Positions 43,837-55,762 of a stretch of 64,000 nt of DNA are shown here, one piece after another (the stretch's first letter is position 1; each line of letters opens with the position of its first letter). Source of the stretch: an uncultured Bacteroidales bacterium (GTDB lineage: Bacteria > Bacteroidota > Bacteroidia > Bacteroidales > UBA932); NCBI GenBank assembly GCA_934680015.1, contig CAKUSP010000001.1, positions 1-64,000 on the forward strand, given 5' to 3'. The notes under the pieces were generated by a model that saw only the letters and a program-made list of their open reading frames with translations, did no database searches and was not told the DNA's origin. A program made the position numbers and the translations under genes.

Positions 43837-44943
43837 TTGAGAGCGGAGCTGAAAATAGCGGCAAGGTATCTATTTTCACGAAAATCGGGTGATGTAATAA
43901 CTTGGATTTCGTGGATAGGTGTTGTGGGTATAGCTGTCGGTACTATGGCTTTAGTAGTAGTCCTTTCCGTTTTTAATGGTTTTACTGATCTTATAACTAA
44001 AAATATTGAAGAAAACTCTCCCCATTATAAAATAGTACCTGCAGAAGGAAGACATATTGCAGGTGCTGACACGCTGGAGCGAGCGCTCAGCAGTATAGCA
44101 GGGGTCAGTTATATTCAGCAAGTCGTTGAGGATATGGTGGCCGTGAGGTATGATGCTGCGGATGGTTTGACTCTTATGCGCGGAGTAAGTTCTGTAAATG
44201 AATTATCCGTTTCATCTCAGGCAGCGAGGGAATTGGGTGTACATGTGAATTTGCTATCTAATATAGAACTTTTATATCCATCTTTTTCTGAAAGTATTTC
44301 GGTTAGAGTCCCCATTAAGAAGATATCACAGCGCCCACGTCATATAATAGATGGAAGTTCGAGTATGGTTGTGGTGCCTATTCAAAAAGCCAGAGAGCTT
44401 TTAGGGCTTTTATGTGGAGAGTCTTCTTATGTGGAGGTGTATTGTGACGGATGGGACGCCGCGCCACCCACGATTGCTCAAATCGAGGCCAATATAGGGA
44501 GCGAATATAAAGTCCTTGATAGAAAAGAACAAAATCCTGGAGTTTTCCGTGTTATGCGTCATGAAAAATTCGCCATATATTTGGTTCTATTTTTTATTAT
44601 CGTAGTGGTAGCTATAAATATATATGCTAGCCTCTCCATGTTAATTATAGAAAAAAAACAAGATATAGCGATACTCTTCGCACTTGGTTTTAATCAAAAG
44701 AGTTTGAAAAAGATCTTTTATTATGAGGGCATGATGGCAACATGTATAGGACTGTTTTCAGGAGTCTTAATAGGATTAGCATTATCGCTATTGCAGCAAA
44801 ATTTCGGTTTAGTTCATATGCCCGGTAATGGAGTGGTGTCTTCATATCCTATAAATGTAAAATCGATTGATGTCTTTTTGAGTTCGTGTGGCGTGGCATT
44901 AATCGGATATGTGGTTTCAAAATTAAGTGTACATGATATATGA
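43837..44943 (+). CDS. LolC/LolE-type ABC transporter permease
   Basis: This 368-residue protein has the four-segment FtsX/MacB permease layout: one N-terminal membrane segment (GVVGIAVGTMALVVVLSVFNGF), a large periplasmic domain and three C-terminal segments. The family normally extracts lipoproteins from the inner membrane together with LolD, which is not in the window. The start is a TTG at 43837; no ATG is available near it. It is translationally coupled to the next gene (ATGA). Confidence 0.85.
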   Translation: MRAELKIAARYLFSRKSGDVITWISWIGVVGIAVGTMALVVVLSVFNGFTDLITKNIEENSPHYKIVPAEGRHIAGADTLERALSSIAGVSYIQQVVEDMVAVRYDAADGLTLMRGVSSVNELSVSSQAARELGVHVNLLSNIELLYPSFSESISVRVPIKKISQRPRHIIDGSSSMVVVPIQKARELLGLLCGESSYVEVYCDGWDAAPPTIAQIEANIGSEYKVLDRKEQNPGVFRVMRHEKFAIYLVLFFIIVVVAINIYASLSMLIIEKKQDIAILFALGFNQKSLKKIFYYEGMMATCIGLFSGVLIGLALSLLQQNFGLVHMPGNGVVSSYPINVKSIDVFLSSCGVALIGYVVSKLSVHDI

Positions 44944-46334
44944 ATAGAATTAATTTGATTGTTTCTTTCCTCCTTCTAGTGGGAGGCGCTACTGGATGGG
45001 CCCAGCAGCAGAGTAAAGGGGGCATCTCCGATGACATGTTAGAACAGTTCCGGAAGGATTATAATCCTACGGCAGCTGATAAGGCTATTAGAAATGCTCT
45101 AAATACTACATCTATTTCAGTATTAGCTACTAATGCTGACAATGCCGCCATGATAGATACTCATTTCTCCGACAAGGTGGCGACAAAGGGGATAACAGAC
45201 CAGAAACGTTCGGGGCGTTGTTGGCTTTTTACAGGGCTTAACGTGCTAAGGGCTGATGCGATAAGTTCTCATAATTGGCCAGAATTTGAGTTCTCTCAAA
45301 ATTATCTATTCTTCTATGACCAGTTAGAGAAGTGTAATCTTTTTCTTCAGGCCATTATAGATACACGAAAACTTCCATTGGAAGATCGTAAAGTGGATTG
45401 GTTATTAAGCAATCCTTTATCAGATGGGGGGACCTTCACCGGTGTGGCTAATCTTGTTATGAAATACGGAGTAGTGCCTTCCGGTGTCATGACTGAGACC
45501 CTGATTGCCAATAACACTTCCGCCTATGCGGCACAGATGCGCGAACTGCTTCGTCAGGACGCCTTAGAGTTGCGAAAAGCAAAAAACGATTCGGCTGCTT
45601 CTAAATTAAAAGTTACTATGCTGTCTCAAATATATACCATTTTGTGCCAATGCTTTGGGCAGCCACCTCTCGAGTTCGAGTGGGCTTGCTACAATGCACA
45701 AGATAGTTTGATATCTACGAGAACCTATACTCCGAAATCTTTTTATGACGAGTATGTAGGACTTGACTTAAATCATGACTATGTAATGCTTATGAATGAT
45801 CCAAGTCGAGAGTATTATAAATTATATGAGATAGAGTATGATAGACATCTTTATGACGGAGATAATTGGCTTTATGTCAATCTTCCTGTTGAACGCATAA
45901 AGGAGATGGCCATAGCCTCTATAAAAGACGATAAGGCGATGTATTTCAGTTGTGATGTTGCAAAATTCCTTGACCGAGAGAAAGGGGTTCTTGACTTGGC
46001 CAATTTCGATTACGAGTCACTGTTGGGCGTGGATTTCACTATGGACAAAAAACAGCGTATTCAGACTCATGCCAGTGGTTCTTCACACGCTATGACTCTT
46101 ATGGCCGTGGATTTGGATGAAAACGGAAGTGCGAAAAAGTGGATGGTGGAGAATAGTTGGGGTAGAACTAATGGCTATAAAGGGCACCTTATAATGACGG
46201 ATCAATGGTTCGATGAGTATATGTTCAGGTTAGTTGTGGAAAAGAAGTATGTTCCACAGGATATATTAAACATATTATCAAACAAGCCTATAAAACTACC
46301 CGCATGGGATCCTATGTTTATGGGAGAAGAATGA
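44940..46334 (+). CDS. C1B-family cysteine peptidase (aminopeptidase C/bleomycin hydrolase type), exported
   Basis: This 464-residue protein has a signal peptide (ending near GWAQQQ). The papain-like catalytic residues are C in QKRSGRCWLFTGLN, H in ASGSSHAMTLMAVD and N in WMVENSWG, diagnostic of the C1B family. Bacterial PepC is usually cytosolic, but Bacteroidota have exported versions like this one. Its stop codon directly abuts the stop of the convergent lipoprotein gene, with no terminator between. Confidence 0.9.
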   Translation: MNRINLIVSFLLLVGGATGWAQQQSKGGISDDMLEQFRKDYNPTAADKAIRNALNTTSISVLATNADNAAMIDTHFSDKVATKGITDQKRSGRCWLFTGLNVLRADAISSHNWPEFEFSQNYLFFYDQLEKCNLFLQAIIDTRKLPLEDRKVDWLLSNPLSDGGTFTGVANLVMKYGVVPSGVMTETLIANNTSAYAAQMRELLRQDALELRKAKNDSAASKLKVTMLSQIYTILCQCFGQPPLEFEWACYNAQDSLISTRTYTPKSFYDEYVGLDLNHDYVMLMNDPSREYYKLYEIEYDRHLYDGDNWLYVNLPVERIKEMAIASIKDDKAMYFSCDVAKFLDREKGVLDLANFDYESLLGVDFTMDKKQRIQTHASGSSHAMTLMAVDLDENGSAKKWMVENSWGRTNGYKGHLIMTDQWFDEYMFRLVVEKKYVPQDILNILSNKPIKLPAWDPMFMGEE

Positions 46335-46745
46335 TTATTGGAAGCGCAGAGTGGCTTTGATGCCTTCTCGACTATTCCATAACCAGAAAGTATCGTCCTC
46401 AATCTTAACAGTTTGAAGGGCGATATTCTTTTTTACGCTATTCATGCTGTTTCGCTCAGTCCATTCTACTAAAAGTCCCTGTACTTCTTCACCTTCATGA
46501 GATGGGATACTGCTGAGTCTGAATATGAAATAGTCGGACATATTATCGGTGTGCGCGCGAAACTCGCATCGCTCGATATTGTAGGCGTATTGGCAGTCGC
46601 TTTTGGTAAAAGTAAAAATCTTTTTTTCTCCGACTTCAAGTCTAATGGTAGAATCTGTAAGGAATTCTGGGGTGTATGTGTATTCCGTGCAACAAACTAA
46701 CAGGCTTGAGCAGAGGACAAGTATCGGTAGTAAATTCTTTTTCAT
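46335..46745 (-). CDS. Small lipoprotein downstream of the M6 protease
   Basis: This 136-residue protein has a lipoprotein signal MKKNLLPILVLCSSLLVCC; the lipobox Cys is at residue 18 or 19. The mature part is probably an all-beta fold (LEVGEKKIFTFTKSD; FRLSSIPSHEGEEVQGLLVEW), like the Ig-like surface lipoproteins of the phylum. No family was recognised. Its start overlaps the M6 protease stop by 4 nt, so it is the last gene of the extended ATP synthase transcript. Confidence 0.7.
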   Translation of the reverse strand: MKKNLLPILVLCSSLLVCCTEYTYTPEFLTDSTIRLEVGEKKIFTFTKSDCQYAYNIERCEFRAHTDNMSDYFIFRLSSIPSHEGEEVQGLLVEWTERNSMNSVKKNIALQTVKIEDDTFWLWNSREGIKATLRFQ

Positions 46746-48376
46746 CTTGTCTGAATGTTTTTGCTAATTACATCAGTAGACCCATCATCGTATGTAATTT
46801 CTGCTCGTAATATACCAGAGTTATGTATAGTGAATCCTCCTCGTTCATCTGGAGTTACAGTGCCTCCATCAAAGGTCCATCTAATGTCTTTCGCACCTAT
46901 GGCATTGAATATATACAGCGGGATATGACTCCCTTTTATAAATAGACCATTGTTCTTTTCTATACCATGAAGATAGATGAATGGAATAGTGTTTCGCTCA
47001 TCTAGGATCATGGTTTTGAATATGCTGGAATACGAGTAATTTTCTTCGGTTGTGTTTACGAGCAGTTCGGCTGAATATGTAGTATTGCTATTAAGCTTTG
47101 TCAGATAACATGATATTCTGCCTTCGTCATTTATTTGGGCAGGGATGGAAGTCGGCTTGACACCTTCTGCTGAAAGAGTGACGATGCAGTTTTTGATATC
47201 ACTTCGCAGATTTTCATCTATCATCCACTCTAGGAGTGCAGCATCTTGTAGTGGTCTTATGTCGAGCTGTTTTATCGGTTCTATAGCTATAAAACTTATG
47301 CTCCCATCATCCTCACGTGTTATTCCTTTAAGTGCTAATGTAGGACCTCTTCCGCTCCAAAATCTTAACGCTGGGACGGATTCGGATGATAAATTCTGAC
47401 TTTGTTTAGATGGAAAAAATACTTCAGAGATTTCAGTTGCATCAGGGGTGGCTTCTATCACTTCGGCACATGGATGGTCTGGTCTACAGTTTACTTGGTT
47501 ATTTGCCCATCTTTGGGCAGCGGTAAGTATGGTCTCATAGTAGGTAGAGTAGCCAGCTTTATTAGAAGAGCGGTCAATGTGATAGATGACCATTCCGCTA
47601 CCACCTATATATTTATCCCAACCTTTTTCGTCGCGGCATTCCATTAGAAAATACTCTCCTGATTTATCCGTTGGAAGATAAATGTAATGTGGCGATGTGG
47701 ATAGTGGTTCAAGAATATACTTTCCAGGCTTCAGGGTGTCACAAACACCTATTCCTAACTGTTGAAGTTCTATTGCACATAGTCCTGATGGTGTGGCAGC
47801 ATTGTCATTTCGCTCTCCTTTATCCATAATGGAGAGGCTTCCCCATACGCCATTGCTTATGCCTGAGCTTTTTTCGTTGTCTGTATCGTATAGATCTTTT
47901 AGACCTAAAATGTGCCCATATTCATGACAAAATAGACCGAGTGCCAATCGTTTTTCTTCGAATATCTCGCTTATGGCGAAATAATGTTTTCCATTTTTTA
48001 ATTTATTTTCGTGAGGCCAGATATCTGAACCAGAAAAAATAACGCCAAAGCGATCATTGGCATAGTCTCTCATGTTTAAAAGTTTGGAACATAGTTTATA
48101 TGCTTCCATAGAGGCATAATGGGCCGTGGCACTAGAATACTTTCCATTATCGAGTGTAATAGTAGGTCCGATTACGAATCTATTAGGGTATTTTCCATCT
48201 AAAAGGCTGTAGTATTCTTCTGCTTTCAAAAGTAGTGAGCGCATATCATCTACACTACTAGAAAATTCGACTGAATTGATCTCGACAGGGATAATCAACA
48301 CTGGTTTATATTCTGTAGCTTTTGTAATGGTGCAGAATGTTAACAGAAGAGGAAGTAGTAGGTTTAAGGGTTTCAT
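46742..48376 (-). CDS. Secreted M6-family metalloprotease
   Basis: This 544-residue protein has a signal peptide (ending near ITKATE) and a zinc-protease motif HEYGHILGLKDLYD with HExxH and the downstream Asp/His region of the M6 (immune inhibitor A) family. The C-terminal part has beta-sandwich, fibronectin-like and PKD-like segments (ending FDGGTVTPDERGGFTIHNSG). It probably digests extracellular or surface proteins. Its start overlaps atpG by 4 nt, an unexpected coupling. Confidence 0.85.
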   Translation of the reverse strand: MKPLNLLLPLLLTFCTITKATEYKPVLIIPVEINSVEFSSSVDDMRSLLLKAEEYYSLLDGKYPNRFVIGPTITLDNGKYSSATAHYASMEAYKLCSKLLNMRDYANDRFGVIFSGSDIWPHENKLKNGKHYFAISEIFEEKRLALGLFCHEYGHILGLKDLYDTDNEKSSGISNGVWGSLSIMDKGERNDNAATPSGLCAIELQQLGIGVCDTLKPGKYILEPLSTSPHYIYLPTDKSGEYFLMECRDEKGWDKYIGGSGMVIYHIDRSSNKAGYSTYYETILTAAQRWANNQVNCRPDHPCAEVIEATPDATEISEVFFPSKQSQNLSSESVPALRFWSGRGPTLALKGITREDDGSISFIAIEPIKQLDIRPLQDAALLEWMIDENLRSDIKNCIVTLSAEGVKPTSIPAQINDEGRISCYLTKLNSNTTYSAELLVNTTEENYSYSSIFKTMILDERNTIPFIYLHGIEKNNGLFIKGSHIPLYIFNAIGAKDIRWTFDGGTVTPDERGGFTIHNSGILRAEITYDDGSTDVISKNIQTR

Positions 48377-49218
48377 TGTTGAGCTCCACCAGCTAAATCT
48401 AGAATTTCAGAGGTGATCTTGGCCTGACGGCCTTTGTTATATTCCAGTGTCAGATCATCGAGCATGCTTTGCCCGTTATCAGTAGCAGTCTGCATAGCTA
48501 CAGTTCTAGCGGCATGTTCGGCTAAACAACTATCAAGTAGCGCTTTGTAAATTTGAAGGTGCAGTAATTCTGAGATAAGAGAAGTCCTTATAGACTCAGC
48601 GTCAGGCTCCAATATAAAAAGATCCTCGATATTATCTTCTAAGTTACATTCTTTCTTCGAAATGTTAATGGGGAGATAATCTTCAGCAGTGGGGATTTGT
48701 CTTGAAGTGGAGAGAAAGTGGTTGTAAATTAGTTTTACGCTTGAAAACGATCCACTAGTAAAGCCTTTAATTAGTTCATCTGCAAGTGTATATGCTATTT
48801 TGTGATCTGGGTGTTCGATAAGGGAGTCAAGAGGTTTGACGGAGTGAAATCCATCCTTCGCCATGGCATCACTAATCTTTTTCCCCGCAAAATAGCAGAT
48901 AGTATCCTTGCCACTTAGCTTTAGCACTTCATGAGTTTTCTTTATGATATTTGCATTGAACCCTCCACATAATGAGGTGTTTGAACTAAACGCTACTATG
49001 CATGGCTTTGCCGATGTGGCATTGGCAGGCATCCCCATGTCTGGTGTGCCCATAAGTTTAAGCATATTTTCGAGTTCAGTTTCGTATGCTTTTAGTGGCT
49101 CTATCATAGTGGAAACCTTATGCAGTTTAGCACTAGATAGAAGTTTCATCGCAGAAGTTATCTGCAGCGTACTCTTTACAGAATTGACTCTCTCTTTTAT
49201 TTCTCTTAAGGATGCCAT
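48373..49218 (-). CDS. atpG: ATP synthase gamma subunit
   Basis: This 281-residue rotor shaft of F1 has the N-terminal coiled helix [25 protein letters not shown] and the C-terminal NGQSMLDDLTLEYNKGRQAKITSEILD signature. It overlaps atpA by one base upstream and the M6 protease by 4 nt downstream. Confidence 0.95.
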   Translation of the reverse strand: MASLREIKERVNSVKSTLQITSAMKLLSSAKLHKVSTMIEPLKAYETELENMLKLMGTPDMGMPANATSAKPCIVAFSSNTSLCGGFNANIIKKTHEVLKLSGKDTICYFAGKKISDAMAKDGFHSVKPLDSLIEHPDHKIAYTLADELIKGFTSGSFSSVKLIYNHFLSTSRQIPTAEDYLPINISKKECNLEDNIEDLFILEPDAESIRTSLISELLHLQIYKALLDSCLAEHAARTVAMQTATDNGQSMLDDLTLEYNKGRQAKITSEILDLAGGAQQ

Positions 49219-50801
49219 CAGCTTTGAAGACTTTTACATACGAGCGAAGCCGTGTTTTCTATAATTTCGATATCTTTATCAGTGATTATGCCGTTTTCCA
49301 GATTGCTTATCACTTCTGGGTAAGACGTCTGCATCTGATTAAGGAATCTTTTTTCGAATTCTTTAACCTGTTCTATTTTGATACTGGACATAAGAGCATG
49401 TGTTCCGCAATATAGTATAGCCACTTGTTGACCTACAGGCATAGGGGAGTACTGCTCTTGAATGAGGAGTTCATTGTTCTTTCGGCCTTTATCTAGGGTT
49501 GCAAGCGTTATTTTGTCCGCATCGGAAGAAAATTTGGAAAAGTTTTCAAGCTCTGTGTATTGCGCCTGCTCGATCTTAAGGGTTCCAGCTACCTTTTTCA
49601 TGCTTTTTATCTGTGCCGCTCCTCCAACACGGGATACAGATATGCCGACATTAATGGCTGGTCTTATACCTTGATTGAAAAGGGAACTTTCGAGATAAAT
49701 CTGTCCGTCTGTTATTGAAATGACATTGGTAGGAATATAAGCTGACACATCTCCAGCTTGTGTTTCTATTATAGGAAGAGCAGTTAGAGACCCACCTCCT
49801 TTAACTTTGCCTTTAAGACATTCAGGTAGATCATTCATTTGCTCTGCTACGCTCTGCTCGCTTATTATCTTAGCGGCTCTTTCCAAAAGCCTAGAGTGGA
49901 GGTAGAAAACATCTCCAGGATAGGCTTCACGACCAGAAGGTCGACGTAGAATAAGTGATATTTCACGGTAGGCTACAGCCTGTTTTGAAAGATCATCGTA
50001 CACTACGAGTGCATTACGTCCGGTATCTCTAAAATATTCTCCTATGGCTGCACCTGCAAATGGAGCATAATATCGAAGTGCTGCTGCATCGGCTGCTGTA
50101 GCAGCGACCACGATAGTGTAATCCATGGCTCCCTTGGCCTTTAGCGTTTCTACTATATTTACGACGGTAGAGCCTTTTTGGCCAATGGCGACATAAATGC
50201 AATAAACAGGATCTCCTTTTAGAAAATTCTCGCGTTGGTTAAGGATTGTGTCTATGGCGATAGCTGTTTTTCCTGTCTGCCTGTCTCCGATTATCAATTC
50301 TCTCTGCCCTCGTCCTATAGGTATCATGGCATCTATTGCCTTGAGTCCTGTTTGTAAAGGGACTTTAACGGGCTCCCTAAATATTACTCCAGGTGCTTTT
50401 CTTTCAAGAGGCATATCTACGTATTCTCCTTCGATAGACCCCATCCCATCTAGTGGAGTTCCCAATGGATCGACAACTCTTCCTAGCATTTTTTCTCCTA
50501 CAGGAATGGATGCTATACGTTTTGTTCTGGATACGCGCATTCCCTCAGAAATCTGATCTGTAGGACCGAGAAGCACTGCTCCTATATTATCTTCCTCGAG
50601 GTTCATGGCTACAGCCATTATGCCGTTTTCGAATTGTAATAACTCTCCAGCTTCACAATTATCTAAGCCGAAAATTCTTGCTACGCCATCGCTGACTTGA
50701 AGAACGTAACCGATTTCTTCCCACTGGGCGTTGATATCTATTCCTTTGAGTTGCTTTAGAAGTATATCTGAAACTTCACTTGCTTTTATGTTTTGAGACA
50801 T
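49218..50801 (-). CDS. atpA: ATP synthase alpha subunit
   Basis: This 527-residue F1 subunit has the non-catalytic Walker [10 protein letters not shown], the N-terminal beta barrel ([20 protein letters not shown]) and the C-terminal helical domain. The start abuts atpH with a one-base overlap. Confidence 0.97.
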   Translation of the reverse strand: MSQNIKASEVSDILLKQLKGIDINAQWEEIGYVLQVSDGVARIFGLDNCEAGELLQFENGIMAVAMNLEEDNIGAVLLGPTDQISEGMRVSRTKRIASIPVGEKMLGRVVDPLGTPLDGMGSIEGEYVDMPLERKAPGVIFREPVKVPLQTGLKAIDAMIPIGRGQRELIIGDRQTGKTAIAIDTILNQRENFLKGDPVYCIYVAIGQKGSTVVNIVETLKAKGAMDYTIVVAATAADAAALRYYAPFAGAAIGEYFRDTGRNALVVYDDLSKQAVAYREISLILRRPSGREAYPGDVFYLHSRLLERAAKIISEQSVAEQMNDLPECLKGKVKGGGSLTALPIIETQAGDVSAYIPTNVISITDGQIYLESSLFNQGIRPAINVGISVSRVGGAAQIKSMKKVAGTLKIEQAQYTELENFSKFSSDADKITLATLDKGRKNNELLIQEQYSPMPVGQQVAILYCGTHALMSSIKIEQVKEFEKRFLNQMQTSYPEVISNLENGIITDKDIEIIENTASLVCKSLQS

Positions 50802-51271
50802 TAGACTAATCTTTTGTTCATTTTATCAAGAGACCTGCGTATGGTATCTAGTTTTGTCTTTATACTGGTGTCCATCATCATATCATCGATCATTAGTACG
50901 AATCCACCTATAAGGTCAGGATTTACTTTTTGATCCAATAGGATGCTTTCACCATATTTGTCGGAGAGTAATTTCTTGATTTTAAGGTCCAATTCTTCCG
51001 AAGGTGAGGCTACTTCTAGAGTAACCTTTTCTATCCCAGCCCAGTTTCTGTATTTTCGGCAGAAACTTCCGAGAATGTACTTTAAGTAAGGTACTCTTCC
51101 GTTTTTAACTAAAAGTGCGATCAACTTTTCTATATCTGGCTCTAAGTTTTCGGGAATGTTGTCCGATAGAAGAACCAGAGCTTGCTCGTAAACTTGAGCC
51201 CCTCGTCCTGATTCTATGGTTAGGCCTAAAAATGCAGTGGCATATCTGTTGGAAATCACTCCGATATTCAT
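50801..51271 (-). CDS. atpH: ATP synthase delta subunit
   Basis: This 156-residue stator protein has the N-terminal [10 protein letters not shown] start and the C-terminal [30 protein letters not shown] signature of the OSCP/delta family. It overlaps both neighbours by one base. Confidence 0.93.
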   Translation of the reverse strand: MNIGVISNRYATAFLGLTIESGRGAQVYEQALVLLSDNIPENLEPDIEKLIALLVKNGRVPYLKYILGSFCRKYRNWAGIEKVTLEVASPSEELDLKIKKLLSDKYGESILLDQKVNPDLIGGFVLMIDDMMMDTSIKTKLDTIRRSLDKMNKRLV

Positions 51272-51768
51272 TACTCTGGCTTATTTATCTCGGATATAAC
51301 TGTATCTGCGTATTGCGCTTGAGCTTTAGGATCGGTCAGTTCCCTTTGCAGTATCTTTTCTGCGATGCTTATGGAGAGCTCGCCTACCTGTGAGCGTACC
51401 TGACGTAAAGCATTCTCTCTTTCGCTTTCAATCTGCAGACGTGCCTTTTCTATTATTTGCGTTGCCTGCTTTTGCGCATCTTCCTGAGATTTGGCTAGTA
51501 GAGCCTGCCTCTGTTGCGCCGCCTCGGAAAGAATAAGGGCTTGCTGCTTTTGTGCCTCGTTTATCATGTCAAGGCGTTCTTTCTGCATTTGGGCCAATTC
51601 TTCTCTTGCTTTTTGTGCATCGTGAAGGCTGCTTTCTATGCTCTCCTGCCTTTTGTCGATCATAGAGGTGATGATAGGGAAGCCGAATTTTGCCAATATT
51701 ATGAAAACAATGGCAAATATTAAGGTCATCCAGAAAATCAGACCGCTATCAGGAGTAATCAGATTCAT
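51271..51768 (-). CDS. atpF: ATP synthase b subunit
   Basis: This 165-residue protein has one N-terminal membrane helix (LIFWMTLIFAIVFIILAKFGFP) and a long coiled coil rich in Ala, Gln, Lys and Glu, the peripheral stalk layout. It overlaps atpE and atpH by one base each. Confidence 0.94.
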   Translation of the reverse strand: MNLITPDSGLIFWMTLIFAIVFIILAKFGFPIITSMIDKRQESIESSLHDAQKAREELAQMQKERLDMINEAQKQQALILSEAAQQRQALLAKSQEDAQKQATQIIEKARLQIESERENALRQVRSQVGELSISIAEKILQRELTDPKAQAQYADTVISEINKPE

Positions 51769-52010
51769 TATTTAAGAACACCTAGAAGACAAACCAGGAT
51801 TGCAAAAAGGCAAGCACCTTCTACAAGTGCACCTACAATGATGGCTATAAGCTGATATTTTGCTGAATATTCCGGCTGCCTAGCAGCTGCATCCAGTGCG
51901 GCTTTGCCTATTTTTCCTATGCCAATGGCTGCTGCGAAAGCTGCGATTGCAGCGGCGATTCCGAAAATTGCCGGAGCTATACCGGCTTGAAGAATGATTG
52001 TTGGTAACAT
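51768..52010 (-). CDS. atpE: ATP synthase c subunit
   Basis: This 80-residue ring subunit has two membrane helices joined by the RQPE loop. The ion-binding carboxylate is E64 (GALVEGACL). The residues after E64 are Gly-Ala, not the Ser/Thr of typical Na+-binding rings, so proton coupling is more likely. It lies 13 nt downstream of atpB. Confidence 0.95.
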   Translation of the reverse strand: MLPTIILQAGIAPAIFGIAAAIAAFAAAIGIGKIGKAALDAAARQPEYSAKYQLIAIIVGALVEGACLFAILVCLLGVLK

Positions 52011-52023
52011 AATTATTTATTTT

Positions 52024-53039
52024 TTAATGTTGTCTTGATAATCCGATAAATACGCTTGAAAGCATGGTAAATACATATGCCTGAATAAAGGCTACTAATA
52101 ATTCAAGCATGTCCATAAATACACCGAATACTACTGCTATTACACTTAGCCCCCCATTAAGGGCAGCGCCCATCTTGGCCGTAAGAAAAATGACAGATAT
52201 GACCCCCAAAAGCATAATATGCCCAGCTATAATATTGGCAAACAATCGTATCATAAGGCTGAAAGGCTTGGTAAACATACCTATAATCTCTATTACAGGC
52301 ATAAGTGGTATTGGAGCTTTTAGAGCCACTGGGACATCTGGCCATAGTATATCTTTCCAATAATGCTTGTTCCCAAACACGTTTACAGCTATGAATGTAA
52401 AAACGGCAAGGCACATGGTTATGGCTATATTGCCGGTTACATTGGCTCCTCCAGGGAAGAAGGGAACTATACCCAAAAGGTTGTTTATAAATATAAAGAA
52501 GAATAGTGTCAAAAGGAATGATGAATATCTGGCGTAATCCTGACCGACACATGGCTTTATTACATCGCTCATAAGCATGCTAATCAGCATTTCGATAATC
52601 CCGGTGAAACCTTTTGGTACTTCTTTTAGAGCGTCGTGTTTACGATACCATCTTGCCGGAAGAAGGATTACCAATAATAGAACCAGGCAGTTGAACATAA
52701 GGGCCAAGACATTTTTCGTAATGGAAATGTCCAGTGGCTTTTTAAATGTCCCATCTGCCATTTTTTCCATTATTTTACCACTATTTTTATCTAGTACGAA
52801 TTCCCCATATTCTCCAGTGTGAACTATCTTCTCGGATGAAAAAATCTGCCATTTCTTTTCACTATCTCTAAGTATAACAGGTAGATAGATACTGATCGGA
52901 TGATTTTTTATAGTGGTGATATGCCATTCGTAGGAGTCTTGCACATGGCCGAATATGAATCCATTAACATCCATACCATCATCTGCTTTAAGCGGGATGG
53001 CGAAAAGCAATGACAATAAGAATATTATAAAACGATTTT

Positions 53040-53043
<4 letters not shown>
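52024..53043 (-). CDS. atpB: ATP synthase a subunit
   Basis: This 339-residue subunit starts at ATG 53043 (ATGA overlap with atpC). It has an N-terminal signal-like segment and a periplasmic extension of about 100 residues, a feature of Bacteroidota a subunits. Five to six membrane helices follow, with the essential Arg in SLMIRLFANIIAGH and the conserved ELLVAFIQAYVFTMLSSVFI end. Confidence 0.94.
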
Positions 53044-54813
<1,770 letters not shown>

Positions 54814-54912
54814 TTATCTTCACTTTAAGGCTTTACTTTTTAATGCCAATCCGCGTTTCGTAACTTTTGGGGCGCATTTGAGCTATGCCTTTATGTTAGT
54901 TTTATAAGACAA

Positions 54913-54920
54913 CAAATATA
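54913..54920 (-). promoter_or_regulatory. -7 box for the ATP synthase operon
   Basis: TATATTTG on the minus strand, 117 nt before the atpD start. It is the only consensus box in the gap, but no -33 TTTG was found at the right spacing. Confidence 0.45.
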
Positions 54921-54997
54921 CCAAAAAAGCTAGTTTTTTCTGTCTTTTTTATACCGTTTAGGTGCAAAAATGTGCTAAATTGCCACTGTTTAGAAGT

Positions 54998-55483
54998 CTA
55001 ATCCTTTTCCCAGTTTGAATAAGGATTCTTTTTAAGTGATGAGTTATAGTATCTCTTGTCTCCAGTAATTTCGTCTCCTAACCAATCGGGCTTGTCAAAA
55101 GTTTCGTCTTTCTGTTCCAATTCTATTTCTGCCACGATGAGGCCTTCGTTCTCATCGTGAAATACGTCTACCTCCCAGGTGTGCTTGCCGTCTGTGTTAT
55201 GAATTAGATATCGCTCTTTTTTTATAAGATTTTTTTCGGCCAATCCCATTAGTTTTTCTGCGTCTTTAAGAGGGATTTCAATCTCCCATTCAAATCGGCT
55301 AATCCCTTCAGTATCACTTTTTCCTTTAATGGTTAGGTAACCCTTATCATCGCGGATCCTTACTCTCACAGTTCGAGCAGGATCACTATTAAGATATCCT
55401 TGTTCGATTTTAAAACATTTGAAGGCTTCAGCCTTAAAGTCGTTCGAGTGGACTAAAAATTTTCTTTCTATCTCTTTTAACAT
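54998..55483 (-). CDS. CYTH-domain protein (triphosphate tunnel family)
   Basis: This 161-residue protein begins MLKEIERKFLV, the ExExK motif (E4, E6, K8) that binds metal and triphosphate. The tunnel strands follow (RTVRVRIRDDKGYLTIKGK, FEWEIEIP and a late WEVDVFHDENEGLIVAEIEL). Stand-alone bacterial members are inorganic triphosphatases or related enzymes; class IV adenylate cyclase activity is less likely. Its start codon lies only 5 nt after a TACCTTTG box. Confidence 0.88.
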   Translation of the reverse strand: MLKEIERKFLVHSNDFKAEAFKCFKIEQGYLNSDPARTVRVRIRDDKGYLTIKGKSDTEGISRFEWEIEIPLKDAEKLMGLAEKNLIKKERYLIHNTDGKHTWEVDVFHDENEGLIVAEIELEQKDETFDKPDWLGDEITGDKRYYNSSLKKNPYSNWEKD

Positions 55484-55488
55484 AACTG

Positions 55489-55496
55489 CAAAGGTA
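55489..55496 (-). promoter_or_regulatory. -7 box for the CYTH gene
   Basis: TACCTTTG on the minus strand ends 5 nt before the ATG at 55483, predicting a leaderless mRNA. Confidence 0.5.
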
Positions 55497-55726
55497 TGTA
55501 TTAACTTTCATACATAAAACTTTCTCTGTAGACTATAGAGGACCCTGATTGTCTTTACCGAAAGTTTTGCCCCGTTTGAAAGATACTTATATGTCAGAGC
55601 GTTAACCATATTTGTCGCATAGGCATATAAAGTTGGGATATCAAGCCCGTAAAAAATAGACTTAGCGGCGCGCTAAAAAAATACGTGGTTTTTATTTAAA
55701 CTGGCGTAAAATCACTAGTTTTTATG

Positions 55727-55734
55727 TAAGTTTG
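55727..55734 (+). promoter_or_regulatory. -7 box for the RHS gene
   Basis: TAAGTTTG lies 28 nt before the RHS start codon at 55763. No -33 TTTG at standard spacing. Confidence 0.45.
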
Positions 55735-55762
55735 TGACCAGTAACACTAAAACCACAGGGAT

